Below are positions 5,336 through 6,129 of a stretch of DNA of 6,129 nucleotides, piece by piece (positions within the stretch are counted from its first letter, which is position 1; the number at the start of each line of letters is the position of its first letter). Origin of the DNA: Bacteroidaceae bacterium (GTDB taxonomy: Bacteria > Bacteroidota > Bacteroidia > Bacteroidales > Bacteroidaceae); contig JAEEOD010000309.1 in assembly GCA_016284115.1 (NCBI GenBank), positions 1 to 6,129 on the forward strand. Reading direction: 5' to 3'. A program made the translations under genes and the position numbers. The notes under the pieces were generated by a model, which ran no database searches, was not told the origin of the DNA, and saw only the letters and a list, made by a program, of their open reading frames with translations.

Positions 5336-6129
5336 TTACTCGTAGGATATGAAGATGCGCTGACTGGAGAGACTGCCGAGAATGCCCCAGCCATTTTGCA
5401 CATTACCGAATACCTGAACTGGCTCGAAGAAGGCATCGGACTGTGTGATGCGATAGAGCTGTAAGCTCTTCAGATACCTGTAAAATTCTGGCGAGATGGC
5501 CTGTAGCTCCACCATCACCCGTGGGGAGAATTTCTCACCTACTATAATTTGCTCCCATACTGTTTTCCCTGTGCTATAATCTGTTGCTGATTGGATGTAA
5601 AAATTATTACCGGGCATTGGGCTATCTAAGGTAATTGTGTAGGAAGTTCCTTTAATTTTTGAATTATCGAAAACATTGCTGAAATAGGCTGGCCACCCTC
5701 CGAAATTACTATTTAAGCGAGAGTCAATAAACAATGGGTCTTCAGAGAAATAAATATCCTGCATTGTTAAATAGTAATCATATTCATATTCTTGTACACC
5801 CTCTATTTCAAACTCAGGATTATACCATGTTTCGGTGATGAAACTTCTCTCCCCCCTGATGCGTAGCCGGTAATACTGCTCACCACCTGCATCGTTGATG
5901 CGACAAGTGATGCGCATAATCGTATCTGCACCAGAATACAACTGATTTACCTCGTGATAAGAGTCGTCTCTTAAAACCTCATGGCTCAATACTTCAATCG
6001 AGGGTTTGGCAGGCACAGTGGTTTCTGCAGTTGTTTCTTTACCAAGATTACCGTCTTGTGACCGTTTTTTTGCCTTTAGCACAATATGGTCGTTTACTTG
6101 TGGATGGTAATTACACACATAGCCAATGC
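5336..6129 (-). CDS. DUF4249 family protein, C-terminal part (partial)
   Basis: The frame stays open to the window edge, so the start and probable lipoprotein signal lie outside; the GTG at 6118 is internal, not a start. About 264 residues are visible. Features typical of DUF4249: a beta-sandwich-like opening (VNDHIVLKAKK...ETTVPAKPSIEVLS), a mid-region G-E-Q-Y-Y-R-L-R-I strand, DPLFIDSRLN and KGTSYTITL, and the characteristic ending VELQAISPEFYRYLKSL...FFEPVQVFGNVQNGWGILGSLS. DUF4249 proteins are Bacteroidetes envelope proteins of unknown function, often beside TonB-dependent outer-membrane receptors; such a receptor may lie upstream, beyond 6129. The gene is convergent with the toxin-antitoxin pair. 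Confidence 0.88.
   Translation of the reverse strand, partial: IGYVCNYHPQVNDHIVLKAKKRSQDGNLGKETTAETTVPAKPSIEVLSHEVLRDDSYHEVNQLYSGADTIMRITCRINDAGGEQYYRLRIRGERSFITETWYNPEFEIEGVQEYEYDYYLTMQDIYFSEDPLFIDSRLNSNFGGWPAYFSNVFDNSKIKGTSYTITLDSPMPGNNFYIQSATDYSTGKTVWEQIIVGEKFSPRVMVELQAISPEFYRYLKSLQLYRITQSDAFFEPVQVFGNVQNGWGILGSLSSQRIFISYE

Noticed and set aside
5318..5464. 48-codon plus-strand ORF (MNNTENLLVGYED...) at the DUF4249 3' end
   Set aside because: Most of it is antisense to the recognisable conserved C terminus of the DUF4249 protein, and no promoter box is evident before it; probably a chance frame.
6116..6118. GTG at 6118 as start of the DUF4249 protein
   Set aside because: The frame remains open to the window edge and the family needs a longer N terminus with a signal peptide.
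1..6129. CRISPR array, tRNA/rRNA genes, insertion sequences
   Set aside because: No regularly spaced repeats, cloverleaf-like segments, transposase motifs or terminal inverted repeats were seen.

Overview
The window looks like chromosome of a Bacteroidales bacterium, Prevotella-like or Bacteroides-like. I base this on four things: a DUF4249-type protein (a family known from Bacteroidetes), several upstream regions carrying the Bacteroidetes -7 promoter box TAnnTTTG, lipoproteins with short signal peptides (one with an acidic K-D-D export-like motif after the Cys), and an ECF sigma factor paired with a large membrane protein that lacks the usual zinc anti-sigma motif. The genus is inference.

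Layout, left to right. Positions 1-1603 (minus strand) hold an operon: an ECF sigma factor, a membrane-anchored putative anti-sigma factor overlapping it by 4 nt (ATGA), and the first codons of a third gene that starts directly after the anti-sigma stop and leaves the window. Positions 1804-3072 (minus) encode a serpin lipoprotein with its own terminator hairpin. Positions 3269-4201 (minus) encode a metallo-beta-lactamase-fold lipoprotein with all zinc ligands. Positions 4422-5223 (plus) hold a two-gene toxin-antitoxin-like pair: an unusual 160-residue toxin candidate and an overlapping XRE-family DNA-binding protein, driven by a near-ideal Bacteroidetes promoter bracketed by a 12-bp direct repeat. 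Positions 5336-6129 (minus) carry the C-terminal part of a DUF4249 protein whose start lies outside the window.

The most interesting signal is non-coding. A 45-bp sequence (44/45 identical, extendable to 49/51) lies about 45 nt upstream of both the sigma factor operon and the serpin gene, in the same orientation. It carries a repeated CAAGGTTA motif and a GTTAA pair one helical turn apart. The simplest reading is that the sigma/anti-sigma operon and the surface serpin share one regulatory input, possibly the sigma factor itself, making an envelope-stress or protease-defence regulon. The same two copies are also direct repeats flanking the serpin gene, so a mobile or deletable serpin cassette is an alternative.

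A second dispersed similarity joins the 3' flanks of the serpin and DUF4249 genes: a related GC hairpin plus a 14-bp AT-rich block. No tRNA, rRNA, CRISPR array or insertion sequence was seen, and no gene-free stretch exceeds 300 bp.
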